From the NCBI GenBank assembly GCA_904846265.1, contig CAJHAA010000002.1:186001-250000 (forward strand): a stretch of 64,000 bases of DNA. The letters are read 5' to 3'. A program made the translations under genes and the position numbers. The first letter of the stretch is position 1. Each line of letters begins with the position of its first letter. The stretch comes from Psychrobacter immobilis (lineage in GTDB: Bacteria; Pseudomonadota; Gammaproteobacteria; Pseudomonadales; Moraxellaceae). Shown one piece after another: positions 56,369 to 64,000 of this stretch. The notes beneath the pieces are model-generated. The model had not been told where the DNA came from. It searched no databases and saw only the letters and a list, made by a program, of their open reading frames with translations.

Positions 56369-57241
56369 ATGCAAGTTCATTCATTCTTACATAGCGACAC
56401 AGAAACTTATACTCACGTACTCGCGGACGTTCAACAACAAGTCTGTGCCATCATTGATCCTGTGTTGGATTTTGATGCTAAGTCAGGGCGCACGAGTACT
56501 ACTAGCGTCGATGAGGTGATAGGGTTCGTCCGAGAGCATGGTTGGGAGCTGGTTTACATCATAGAGACTCATGCGCATGCTGACCATATATCCGCCGCGA
56601 TACATGTCAAAGACACACTTGGCGGGCAGTTGGTAATCGGTCAACATATCACCGAAGTGCAAAAAATATTTAAGCAAATATTCAACTTTGATACCAGCTT
56701 TCGCACCGATGCCAGCCAGTTCGATATTCTAACGGATGAGGGCGATACTTTGGCGCTTGGCAATATTACTATTACGGTCATGTATGTACCGGGTCATACG
56801 CCGGCAGATATGGCCTATATTGCTACTGATGATGAAAAGACCGTGGTCTTTGTTGGTGATACTTTATTTGCTCCTGATGTCGGGACGGCTCGCTGTGACT
56901 TTCCAGGTGGGGATGCCAAGACGCTGTACCACTCAATCAAGAAGCTCCTTGCGCTCCCTGAAGATACGATAATATATCTGTGCCATGATTATCCAAGCAA
57001 GGGTCGTCAGCACTGTCCAACCACGACTGTCGCTGCACAAAAACTGGGCAATATTCATGTCAAAGATGGTATCAATGAAGCAGAGTTTGTGCAAATGCGT
57101 GAGCGCCGCGATGCCACTCTTGATATGCCGCGTCTCATTATTCCATCGGTACAAGTAAACATCGATGCAGGTCATTTCCCAGAGCCAGAAGACAATGGTA
57201 CCCGTTATCTAAAAGTACCGATTAATGTACTTGGGCAATAA
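56369..57241 (+). CDS. ETHE1/Blh-like persulfide dioxygenase
   Basis: The 290-residue metallo-beta-lactamase-fold protein has THAHADH (metal-binding HXHXDH), a later His in GHTPADM, Asp in FVGDTLF and a C-terminal His in LCHDYPSKGR, consistent with mono-iron persulfide dioxygenases that oxidise glutathione persulfide to sulfite. It lacks a fused rhodanese domain. It is divergent from the BigR-type sensor, its expected regulator, and GAGGTAG precedes the ATG. Confidence 0.9.
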   Translation: MQVHSFLHSDTETYTHVLADVQQQVCAIIDPVLDFDAKSGRTSTTSVDEVIGFVREHGWELVYIIETHAHADHISAAIHVKDTLGGQLVIGQHITEVQKIFKQIFNFDTSFRTDASQFDILTDEGDTLALGNITITVMYVPGHTPADMAYIATDDEKTVVFVGDTLFAPDVGTARCDFPGGDAKTLYHSIKKLLALPEDTIIYLCHDYPSKGRQHCPTTTVAAQKLGNIHVKDGINEAEFVQMRERRDATLDMPRLIIPSVQVNIDAGHFPEPEDNGTRYLKVPINVLGQ

Positions 57242-57411
57242 GACAGATATCAGGATAAGTAGACATCAGAAGAAGCAAACATTATAAACATGCATCACGT
57301 TACGTAAGCACAATACGAGTATAAGCAAGCCATCATAATGCTAGTCTTTACCGTAAACACATGGCTATATTACCCCTCTACCATTAAGCCTTCACACTTA
57401 AGGATTGAACC

Positions 57412-57594
57412 ATGGAAATTAATATCGGCAGTACTGAGCGTTTACTACGTATTATCGCGGGTGTCGTGATTATCGGCTTGGGTTTGTATTTTCAAAGCTG
57501 GTGGGGCGTGATTGGCTTAGTGCCTTTACTCACAGGACTCTTCCGCTTTTGTCCTTTGTATAAAATGCTTGGGATGAATACCTGCAAGCGTTAA
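57412..57594 (+). CDS. DUF2892 small membrane protein (YgaP C-terminal-like)
   Basis: The 60-residue protein has two membrane helices (IIAGVVIIGLGLYF and VIGLVPLLTGLF) and a CPLYKMLGMNTCK end with two cysteines. DUF2892 forms the membrane part of YgaP sulfurtransferases and occurs next to sulfide-detoxification genes. It follows the dioxygenase by 170 nt and precedes trxC. Confidence 0.88.
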   Translation: MEINIGSTERLLRIIAGVVIIGLGLYFQSWWGVIGLVPLLTGLFRFCPLYKMLGMNTCKR

Positions 57595-57691
57595 ACAGTC
57601 GCTAAATTTATTGTCATAAATACATAATCAGGCATGGGTATTGGATACTTTAATTGACCAATACCCATGCTACTTGCATAGGAGTCTTATA

Positions 57692-58129
57692 ATGAGTGAG
57701 CAAAACTCTCATCTGGTCTGCCCACATTGTCAGTCAACCAACCGCATACCAGCAGCCAAACTTAGTGCTGCGCCAAATTGCGGCAAATGTGGTCAGCCGT
57801 TATTAACGGGGAGTCCTCATGAACTAAACGCTCAAACGGTTCGTAAAGTCATTCAAAAAAATGAGGTCTTGACCATCGTTGATTTTTGGGCGAGTTGGTG
57901 TCAGCCGTGTCTCATGATGGCACCGCAGTTCAAAGCCGCAGCGGCTCAACTGCCACAAGTAGTGTTTGCCAAAATACAAACCGATAAATATGAGCAAGCG
58001 GCGGCACCTTATAATATTCGCAGTTTGCCAACCATGGTGGCTTTTAAAAATGGTAGAGAGATAGCACGGCAGTCAGGTGCTTTACCTAGCGATCAAATTG
58101 TTCAGTGGGTACAAAGCTTACGTTCTTGA
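57692..58129 (+). CDS. trxC: Thioredoxin 2 TrxC with an altered active-site motif
   Basis: From the ATG at 57692, following AGGAG, this is 145 residues; the longer TTG frame at 57641 is rejected. The N-terminal zinc module has CPHC and CGKC. The thioredoxin domain active site reads WCQPC, with Gln where the family has Gly (WCGPC). TrxC reduces disulfides under oxidative stress and can clear persulfides from proteins, so its place at the end of the sulfide locus makes sense. A strong terminator follows. Confidence 0.92.
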   Translation: MSEQNSHLVCPHCQSTNRIPAAKLSAAPNCGKCGQPLLTGSPHELNAQTVRKVIQKNEVLTIVDFWASWCQPCLMMAPQFKAAAAQLPQVVFAKIQTDKYEQAAAPYNIRSLPTMVAFKNGREIARQSGALPSDQIVQWVQSLRS

Positions 58130-58151
58130 GTTTTAACGAATTATGATTATG

Positions 58152-58188
58152 AAAAAAGCCAGTATGCTTATTGCATGCTGGCTTTTTT
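58152..58188. terminator. Bidirectional terminator after trxC
   Basis: AAAAAAGCCAGTATGC (58152-58167) pairs with GCATGCTGGCTTTTTT (58173-58188) around a 5-nt loop, with one T-G pair. The flanking A- and T-runs serve both strands. Confidence 0.92.
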
Positions 58189-58291
58189 CATAATAAATAC
58201 TATCTAAAGTCATCGAAGAGTTGAGCAGTTAAACCTCACTTATCAAACTTAACTTATTAAATGTAATCTATTAAACATAACCTATCACGCA

Positions 58292-58693
58292 TTACTCGCC
58301 ATAAATCTTAACACCATTGGCAAAGCTACAACGCTGAATGCGGGCGGATTGAATGATGGCATCACGCTCGCCATAGAGCCGTGATAATTTTGCATCGCGC
58401 GCCTTGGTATTGTTGCTTTTGCCCACGCCAAAACTGATATTAGGGGAGATGCCCCAACGTCCCGCAGAAACCCCAACCCCGACACCTGAGGCGGATAAAG
58501 TTGATTGCTCGTTGCGCGCCGCGTCGACATAGCGATTGACGCGGGTATATTCTTGACTAAGGGCTTGGCAATCATAACTTTGATACGTGCTTGGTGCCAC
58601 ATATTGTGGCGTGACATTGCCCGTTGAGGCACAGCCTGAGAGACCAAAAATGCCAGCTGTCGCCAGTAGTGTCGCTGCAGTAAGAGTTTTCAT
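58292..58693 (-). CDS. Small hypothetical lipoprotein
   Basis: The 133-residue protein has a signal peptide with lipobox LSGC (Cys21), a central glycine-rich GVGVGVSAG segment and a C-terminal helix with GERDAIIQSARIQRC. Cysteines in YDCQ and RCSF might form a disulfide. I do not recognise a family; similar small lipoproteins with CQAL and Gly-rich centres are common in Moraxellaceae. GGAGCC lies before the ATG. Confidence 0.75.
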   Translation of the reverse strand: MKTLTAATLLATAGIFGLSGCASTGNVTPQYVAPSTYQSYDCQALSQEYTRVNRYVDAARNEQSTLSASGVGVGVSAGRWGISPNISFGVGKSNNTKARDAKLSRLYGERDAIIQSARIQRCSFANGVKIYGE

Positions 58694-58840
58694 AGTGGCT
58701 CCATTAGGCTAGGTTAAGGCGATTGTATTTATGTAAGATAGCAAAAATAATTGGATTAAGATATTGAAAATATAGCACTTATTAAATATTTTCAATGCTG
58801 GTAATATAAGTATTTGTGCAATCAAAATGTTATATGTTTA

Positions 58841-59200
58841 TTAAAATAAGTTACCAGGTTTAGCAAAGGCTAGTACCACAATGCCCACATATGCCGCTCC
58901 AGCAATAAGAATACCGGTTTTTCTTTGGCTAGATGTGGCGTTATTATTAAACGCTTTGATACTGGCACTGATAGCCGCAACGAGTAAGATTACTTTTGCA
59001 AATACCCATTGTATGGGTGCATTGGCACTCATCAGCTGCATTAGCATGACTGCCCCTGACACAATAATGAGGGCATAGAAAATGTGCGAAGAGATTTTGA
59101 CCACGCGTGGCGCTTGCTTGTTTGAGCTTAATACCAAATAGCTCTGATATAGAAACAGGGCAATGAGCAATACAGCCATGAGCATATGTAGATGTTTCAT
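58841..59200 (-). CDS. SirB-family inner membrane protein
   Basis: The 119-residue protein has four membrane helices with MKHLHMLMAVLLIALFLY at the start, KISSHIFYALIIVSG, WVFAKVILL and KTGILIAGAAYVGIV. The conserved His pattern early in the first helices fits SirB (invasion gene expression up-regulator). The physiological role is unclear. It stands near bolA on the same strand. Confidence 0.78.
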   Translation of the reverse strand: MKHLHMLMAVLLIALFLYQSYLVLSSNKQAPRVVKISSHIFYALIIVSGAVMLMQLMSANAPIQWVFAKVILLVAAISASIKAFNNNATSSQRKTGILIAGAAYVGIVVLAFAKPGNLF

Positions 59201-59292
59201 GAGATATTATTTCCTTTAAAGGTGCAGTTTCAGCGCTTACTGGTTACATGTAATTATGGTATGGAAAATACTACCTTCGCAATAGTTCGTTA

Positions 59293-59616
59293 TTAGCCCT
59301 TGTTTTGTCCAGCACATAACGGACTATCAGGGCTTTGACCTTGCCATTCTATTGGGGTGTAAGCATGAATCGCTAAAGCATGAATTTGACCGCCTTGCGA
59401 GGTTAATAAGGAGTTTGCCAGTCCATATACAAGCTGATGCCGTGCGACTAATCTTTTGCCTTCAAAAGCATCACTAACAATCGTAAGTTTAAAATGGCTT
59501 TCTTTACCATCAAAATAACCAGAATGATTCATTGATTCATTCAACAATTCTATATGTTGCGGCTGCAACGCTTGTAGCTCAGCATTGAGCGCATCAGCAG
59601 TCGGTGTTTTACTCAT
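59293..59616 (-). CDS. bolA: BolA-family protein
   Basis: The 107-residue protein has the BolA fold: NESMNHSGYFDGKESHFKLT, KRLVARHQLVYG and IHALAIHAYTPIEW, with the conserved His of FKL and HQLVY that bind an Fe-S cluster with glutaredoxin. BolA proteins help in iron regulation and stress shape control. AAAGATTA precedes the ATG. The gene is monocistronic or follows an upstream promoter in the 352-nt gap. Confidence 0.9.
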   Translation of the reverse strand: MSKTPTADALNAELQALQPQHIELLNESMNHSGYFDGKESHFKLTIVSDAFEGKRLVARHQLVYGLANSLLTSQGGQIHALAIHAYTPIEWQGQSPDSPLCAGQNKG

Positions 59617-59968
59617 AATAATCTTTCCATATATTTTGCCTAATAGTACTTGGCGGTATCATACTTAGCAATTTGTGAATTGCAAATAATGCCCATTATA
59701 GCAGACGCTATTAGCGGTAAAGCCTGCTATTAAGTTGCGTGTGCCTGTAAGCGATTACACTTCTGAGCTATTCTGTTTTTAAAAAATATAGCAATGAAAG
59801 ATATTCTTTTTAACATACTGTCTTTAATGACGATAAATAATAGCCAGTCATGGCAAGTAGCGGTACCTGTTAGCTATCAGCATAAAAAAGCAGAGCACAA
59901 TTGATAACCTGTACTCTGCTTTTATAAGTAACAACCATTTACTCAAAGCATGAAATCTAACAATCTCG
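59617..59968. other. Intergenic region between bolA and the M48 peptidase gene
   Basis: No convincing gene is seen in these 352 nt. They contain the terminator of the peptidase transcript and presumably the bolA promoter. Confidence 0.5.
59886..59923 (-). terminator. Terminator after the M48 peptidase gene
   Basis: AAAAGCAGAGCACA (59886-59899) pairs with TGTACTCTGCTTTT (59910-59923), with one mismatch, and reads into T on the minus strand. It lies 45 nt beyond the stop codon. Confidence 0.8.
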
Positions 59969-60781
59969 TTAGCGACGCGCTTTTTGATAAAGCGGCATCA
60001 CTTTAGGCATTAACGATTGCAATTGAGCAATACGATTGCTGCTGGTCGGGTGAGTGCTTAAGAACTGCGGTGGCTCACCTTGGCTCGCGCTTTGCATTTT
60101 TTGCCATAAGGTAACCGCTGCTTGCGGATTATAGCCAGCACGTGCCATTAACTCTAGACCAATCTGATCGGCTTCAGCTTCTTGTGTGCGACTATGCGGA
60201 CGGCTCAGTCCCAAATCCCCAGCGACGTTGGCTAGCTCAGCCTGACCTTGTGACAGTCCAAAGATGCTAGCAGCCACGCCGATACCAGTCTGCGTCGCAT
60301 ACTGACGCGATAGGCGCTCACGTGAGTGCTCACGCAGCGCATGTGACATCTCATGACCCATAATAGCCGCAATCTCGTCATCCGTGAGATTCAGGCGGTC
60401 AATGATACCCGAGTAAAACATGATTTTGCCACCGGGCACGACAAAGGCATTCAGCTCATTAGATTTGATCGTATGCACTTCCCATTGCCATTTCGCCGCA
60501 TCTGGACGGTAGACGCCGACCTGACCGACCAAACGATTAGCGATGTTCTTTAAGCGATTAAGCTGAGCCTTATTGGTATCTAGCACGCCGCGCGCTTTTG
60601 CTTCTTGCAACGTTTTGGCATAACTCTGTGCAGACAGCTGCAAAACTTGCTCACTAGAAACCAGTAAAAGCTGCTGACGGTCAACGCCAACGGCACCGGT
60701 ACTGGTGGTGCTGGTACAACCTGTCAGCGCTAGTGCCGACAATGAAGCGGCCATCACGGTGCTGGTCAGTAATTTTTTCAT
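59969..60781 (-). CDS. M48-family periplasmic metallopeptidase lipoprotein
   Basis: From the ATG at 60779-60781, with AGGA 8-9 nt upstream, this is 270 residues with a signal peptide and lipobox LTGC. The zinc motif is GHEMSHALREHS, and EAEADQIGLE adds the third ligand Glu, as in Loi/YcaL and BepA relatives. It probably degrades misfolded outer-membrane proteins. The frame is open further upstream to a TTG at 60922, which would encode a strange 47-residue prefix (see the repeat there); that prefix would put the signal peptide inside the protein, so I reject it as the main start. Confidence 0.88.
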   Translation of the reverse strand: MKKLLTSTVMAASLSALALTGCTSTTSTGAVGVDRQQLLLVSSEQVLQLSAQSYAKTLQEAKARGVLDTNKAQLNRLKNIANRLVGQVGVYRPDAAKWQWEVHTIKSNELNAFVVPGGKIMFYSGIIDRLNLTDDEIAAIMGHEMSHALREHSRERLSRQYATQTGIGVAASIFGLSQGQAELANVAGDLGLSRPHSRTQEAEADQIGLELMARAGYNPQAAVTLWQKMQSASQGEPPQFLSTHPTSSNRIAQLQSLMPKVMPLYQKARR

Positions 60782-60823
60782 AATAAACATCCTCGCTGTA
60801 AATGATAAAAAGTAAAATAGAAC

Positions 60824-60919
60824 AAAGTGGCGGTTAATAACAAAGTGACTGTTATCAAAGCGGCTATTAATAATAAAGCGGTTGTCGTTAAAGTGATTAT
60901 CGTTGAAATAATTATCGTT
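60824..60919. repeat. Six degenerate tandem repeats, 15 or 18 bp each
   Basis: Units begin at 60824, 60842, 60857, 60875, 60890 and 60905, with lengths 18, 15, 18, 15, 15 and 15. They share AAAGYG followed by a variable part ending in TTATC, TTAAT or TCGTT. All lengths are multiples of three and, on the minus strand, the frame is open and continuous with the M48 gene, encoding units like NDNHF, NDNRF and DNSHF. Confidence 0.75.
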
Positions 60920-61386
60920 CAAATGACTCGTGTTACATTTTTTGTGGCATAGAGAGTTGAAGCAGCAAGTAAGGCAATTTTTTATTAATGTTCTACCTAT
61001 GTTTGCTACGTGACCTCAACAGTAAAATTTTACCCGAACTGTCATTAGGCATAAGTATAATAATGTTACTAAGGCAAAACCAATGCAGGAAAAGTAACAA
61101 TACAGCGTAGGATTGTAAGTGAGAGGGACGTTGACACCAACAAATCTATTTTTCGTGACTAACGTCTATAAACTTGATAGGCGGCATAAATCTCAGTCAA
61201 AAAATAGTCTCATAAGCAATGAGATACTACCTACAAGGATAGAGCTTTAGATTTCTAACATTATTGTGAAAAATAATTGATATTATTTTAAAAAAATAAT
61301 TATCGATAAATCAATTATTTATGATAATTACATCAATAAATAGCGAGTTAAAGACATAATATTAGAAATAAACGTTAAAAATAAGG
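60920..61386. other. Non-coding region before the tRNA
   Basis: No gene is recognised here. A small hairpin, TCTCAT / ATGAGA, lies at about 61208-61224. The last 150 nt before the tRNA promoter are very AT-rich. Confidence 0.5.
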
Positions 61387-61414
61387 TTGACAGTACTAGA
61401 ATATCTGATAGAAT
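61387..61414 (+). promoter_or_regulatory. Sigma-70 promoter of the tRNA-Gly gene
   Basis: TTGACA (61387-61392) and TAGAAT (61409-61414) are separated by 16 nt. They lie about 55 nt before the tRNA. Confidence 0.75.
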
Positions 61415-61467
61415 AGCCAGCCTATCGAGACGGAGTTGTTGTTAACAACACTACAATTCGATAATCA

Positions 61468-61542
61468 GCGGGAATAGCTCAGTGGTAGAGCATAACCTTG
61501 CCAAGGTTGGGGTCGAGAGTTCGAATCTCTTTTCCCGCTCCA
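61468..61542 (+). tRNA. tRNA-Gly (anticodon GCC)
   Basis: The acceptor stem pairs GCGGGAA with TTCCCGC, the anticodon loop reads TTGCCAA, and the TTCGAAT T-loop is intact. The encoded CCA end is at 61540-61542. The cloverleaf is complete, 75 nt including CCA. It is read alone, with its own promoter and terminator. Confidence 0.97.
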
Positions 61543-61564
61543 AATATGGCTTGAAAAAGCATCA

Positions 61565-61596
61565 AAGCCTCACTTTATTGTGAGGCTTTTTTTTGT
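61565..61596 (+). terminator. Terminator after the tRNA
   Basis: AAGCCTCAC (61565-61573) pairs perfectly with GTGAGGCTT (61580-61588) around a 6-nt loop and is followed by T. Confidence 0.93.
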
Positions 61597-61830
61597 CCTG
61601 ATTTTAAGGGTTGTTATTGTTTCTTAAGAATATTTCGATGACATTCCAAGTTACTATCGACGGAATTAACGACATAGATTACTAAAAGTTGCAGCGCCGA
61701 AACTAAGTTACAAAAGGTGGTCAATTTGACACATTAGCCTCAGTTCAATCATGCATAATTATATAGATCGTTTAAACGAATATAACAACAAGTAATCCAT
61801 CTATAGATATGATGATAATAAGGAATAATT

Positions 61831-62622
61831 ATGCAAGAATTCAAACATAGAGCATTTAATGAATTATTTGATCTGTCAGGAAAAACCGCAATTGTGACGG
61901 GTGGTGCAAATGGTATTGGTAAAGCAACGGCGTTACGTTTAGCACAAGCTGGGGCAAATATCGCTATTGCTGATTTAAAGTTAGAAGATGCAAAGGCTGC
62001 GGTCAAGGATATCGAAGCGTATGGTGTAAAAGGCTTGGCAGTCGAATGTAATATCTTGAAAGATGAAGATTTGGTCGTTATGGTAGATAAGGTCGTCGCT
62101 GAATTTGGCACTGTCAATATTTTAATCAATAATGCTGGTGGCGGCGGCGGTGGTCGTGAAAACCCAGCCACCGCATCGGTCGATGATATTCGCCGTGACT
62201 TTGAGTTAAATGTGTTTAGTGGCTGGCGCTTGTCTCAATTATGCGTGCCACACATGAAAGCGTCGGGTTATGGTTCGATTGTATTTACCACTTCGATGTC
62301 GAGTATCAATAAAAGCCCGAACATGAGTGGTTATGCAGGATCAAAAGCGGCTGTCAATCATATGGTGGCGAACTTGGCACATGATTTTGGCCCTGAGGTA
62401 CGCGTCAATGCGGTTGGCCCTGGTGCCACGCGTACTGATGCGTTAAAAACTGTACTAACACCAGAAATCGAAAAGAAAATGCTAGAACATACGCCGATTC
62501 AACGTTTGGGTGAAGCCGATGATATCGCTGGTGCTATGCTGTATTTTGCCGCACCACTATCTGAGTGGGTCAGTGGTCAAACCATATTTGTGAATTGCGG
62601 CGGTGTGCAAACCTTGGACTAA
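61831..62622 (+). CDS. Short-chain dehydrogenase (7-alpha-hydroxysteroid dehydrogenase-like)
   Basis: The 263-residue SDR has the nucleotide site TGGANGIGKAT, the NNAGGGGGG element and the catalytic Ser-Tyr-Lys (SMSS, YAGSKAA). Its overall pattern, including the poly-Gly after NNAG, resembles HdhA of E. coli. The real substrate is probably a hydroxylated ring or sugar; steroid activity is not shown. AAGGA lies 6-7 nt upstream of the ATG. Confidence 0.87.
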   Translation: MQEFKHRAFNELFDLSGKTAIVTGGANGIGKATALRLAQAGANIAIADLKLEDAKAAVKDIEAYGVKGLAVECNILKDEDLVVMVDKVVAEFGTVNILINNAGGGGGGRENPATASVDDIRRDFELNVFSGWRLSQLCVPHMKASGYGSIVFTTSMSSINKSPNMSGYAGSKAAVNHMVANLAHDFGPEVRVNAVGPGATRTDALKTVLTPEIEKKMLEHTPIQRLGEADDIAGAMLYFAAPLSEWVSGQTIFVNCGGVQTLD

Positions 62623-62692
62623 GCTTATCTGCATATGAAAGTATTTAAACCATGATGTTAAAGCTATAGTAAATAGTAAAAAAACCGTTATG

Positions 62693-62729
62693 AAAAGCGT
62701 CATCCAATGTATAGTTGGGTGACGCTTTT
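62693..62729. terminator. Terminator between SDR and amidohydrolase genes
   Basis: AAAAGCGTCATCCAA (62693-62707) pairs with TTGGGTGACGCTTTT (62715-62729), with one T-G pair. It lies 70 nt after the SDR stop and can also serve the converging gene, whose stop is 108 nt away. Confidence 0.85.
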
Positions 62730-62837
62730 ATCGTTTTAAGCCTATGTTTCATGATAAAGGTGCTGGCGCATTGATAGGCTGTATCTTTCAATTGACTGAA
62801 TGTGCTCAATTAAAGAGTATTCAAGTTACTCAAGTTA

Positions 62838-64000
62838 TTAAAAGCAAATATGGGCGACCTCATTGCAAAAAGTTTGCTTGCCATTCTTAAAGCCTGCGAT
62901 GGCTTGCGAATTGATTCTAATCGCTTCTACCGCGTCTTTCGCTTCTAATATGACTAGGGTAGCCAGTGCTCCTACTTTAATCTCCGTTTGCTGTGACAAA
63001 AGTTTCGCTGCATTTTTGCTAATCATATCGAATACCTCTGCTATCTGCTCATCTTTTGCTAATTGAGTGATATTGGCATACATATTTGCCATTCTAATCA
63101 GTGAGGCATCACCGTAAGGCGTGAAAGCATTTAAAATATTATTACTAGAAATAGTCGTATTGATGCCCATTGCTAATAGCTCATTGGCGTTGACCATGCC
63201 TCTAGGAATGAGCGCATCATAATCACGCCCATTCAAAAATATGTCGGTGGCTGGTAACACCGTCAAGGTAATGTCAGCGAATTTCAGTAACGCAGCCATT
63301 TCCATACGTTTGTCTTTGTCCATCGCCGATAATTTAGTCACATGACCAATAGACACGCGACCTTGATAATGGCGCTTGATGGTTTCTTCAACCAATTTTG
63401 GAATGCTCGAGCCTTGTGGATCCAGATCAAAATCCAGATGAAAATCAACATCGACGTCAAACTGCTCAGCCAAGTCAAACACCATTTCAATATGCTTGTG
63501 AGGATTCTCATCTTTGTATGGACATCCGCCAACCAAATCAGCGCCTTGCGACAATGCCAGTTTTAGTAGCTCATGAGTATGCAGGTCATTGGTCAATCCT
63601 GATTGCGCAAAGGCGCAAATCTCTATATCGATGGCAAATGCATAGGTGTCGCGGGCTTTTTTGATGGCATTGAAGGCACGCATCTCTGTTTTTGAATCTG
63701 TTTCAACAAAGGTACGCAGACCAACGGTGCCTTTTTTAATCGCCATCTCAATCACTCGTGAAGCACGATTAAACACATCTACTTCCGTAAAATCCTTTTT
63801 AGCCTTACCTGTTTCTTCAACAGCCTCGTTTAAATCACCTTGCTCTATAGTACAGCGATCAAGGATGCAGGCTTTATCAAGGTGAATGTGGCTCTCATAG
63901 AATCCTGTACAGACAAAGTAACCTTTAGCATCGTAAATTGCTTTTGGCGCATCATCATGTTCAGGTTTTTCCGAAATGTCGTCAATGCTCTCAATATAAG
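62838..64000 (-). CDS. Amidohydrolase (cytosine deaminase-like), N-terminus cut by window edge
   Basis: The frame runs from the stop at 62838 to the right edge without interruption, so at least 387 residues are present and the start lies outside. Near the N-terminus is HIHLDK (in YESHIHLDKACI), the first metal site of the amidohydrolase superfamily; later VDFHLDFD, IGHVTKLS and the FTPYGDASL region match cytosine deaminase/hydroxyisourate-type members. A shorter GTG start at 63776 would lose the HIHLDK metal site and is rejected. The substrate is unknown. It converges on the SDR gene with a terminator between. Confidence 0.82.
   Translation of the reverse strand, partial: YIESIDDISEKPEHDDAPKAIYDAKGYFVCTGFYESHIHLDKACILDRCTIEQGDLNEAVEETGKAKKDFTEVDVFNRASRVIEMAIKKGTVGLRTFVETDSKTEMRAFNAIKKARDTYAFAIDIEICAFAQSGLTNDLHTHELLKLALSQGADLVGGCPYKDENPHKHIEMVFDLAEQFDVDVDFHLDFDLDPQGSSIPKLVEETIKRHYQGRVSIGHVTKLSAMDKDKRMEMAALLKFADITLTVLPATDIFLNGRDYDALIPRGMVNANELLAMGINTTISSNNILNAFTPYGDASLIRMANMYANITQLAKDEQIAEVFDMISKNAAKLLSQQTEIKVGALATLVILEAKDAVEAIRINSQAIAGFKNGKQTFCNEVAHICF

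Noticed and set aside
1..64000. CRISPR arrays, prophage, integrons, conjugative elements, toxin-antitoxin pairs, rRNA genes
   Set aside because: No spaced direct repeats, no phage structural or integrase genes and no rRNA were seen. The only tRNA has no integrase beside it.

Overview
The window looks like chromosome of a Psychrobacter-type gammaproteobacterium (Moraxellaceae). The grounds are moderately low GC, a Pil-Chp twitching chemosensory cluster with one giant ChpA kinase, several proteins of Moraxellaceae character, and Asn/Ser/Thr/Asp-rich linkers inside otherwise conserved proteins. This placement is recognition by eye; no database was searched. Most of the window is ordinary housekeeping and stress DNA. 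There is no prophage, CRISPR array or integrative element, but there is one intact IS256-family element and two short MITE-like elements.

Layout. 1-2.8 kb (minus): the front part of a histone-deacetylase-like amidohydrolase, a YbjN-domain protein and an unrecognised helical protein. 2.9-6.4 kb (plus): cytochrome c maturation genes ccmABCDE, without ccmFGH. 6.5-10.4 kb (minus): an aldo/keto reductase behind a perfect 8-bp tandem repeat, then the methionine ABC transporter metNIQ. 10.9-15.5 kb (minus): an OmpR-type response regulator and a histidine kinase with a very large insertion inside its ATPase domain, preceded by an orphan efflux-adaptor lipoprotein whose hairpin is replaced by a low-complexity linker. 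16.2-28.9 kb (plus): pilG-pilH-pilI-pilJ-pilK-chpA-chpB-chpC, the chemosensory system for type IV pili. Its PilJ receptor has almost no periplasmic sensor, and ChpA is 2300 residues long with five His-containing Hpt domains. 29.0-34.5 kb: cytochrome b561, then minCDE, a voltage-sensor-like membrane protein and a PlsC-type acyltransferase on the minus strand.

34.8-42.9 kb (plus): an OmpA-like lipoprotein, then a probably Fur-controlled iron locus (imelysin, di-haem oxidoreductase, second imelysin, DUF1513 protein) and a YgjP-type metallopeptidase. 43-48.7 kb: a methyltransferase, an HD hydrolase, and the peroxide-defence genes oxyR, ahpC and ahpF. 48.8-51.9 kb: a tandem pair of secreted paralogues of unknown function and an IS256-family element inserted exactly at the end of a glutathione S-transferase gene. 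52.8-58.1 kb: a sulfide/persulfide locus (two rhodanese-like proteins, a SulP permease, a BigR/SqrR-type persulfide sensor, an ETHE1-like persulfide dioxygenase, a DUF2892 membrane protein and thioredoxin 2). 58.3-64 kb: a small lipoprotein, a SirB-like membrane protein, BolA, an M48 peptidase, tRNA-Gly(GCC), an SDR dehydrogenase and a truncated amidohydrolase.

The least explained items are the interrupted histidine-kinase ATPase domain, the sensor-less PilJ, the pore-less voltage-sensor-like protein, the tandem secreted paralogues, a possibly broken small gene near 15.8-16.0 kb, and the 8-bp repeat upstream of the aldo/keto reductase.
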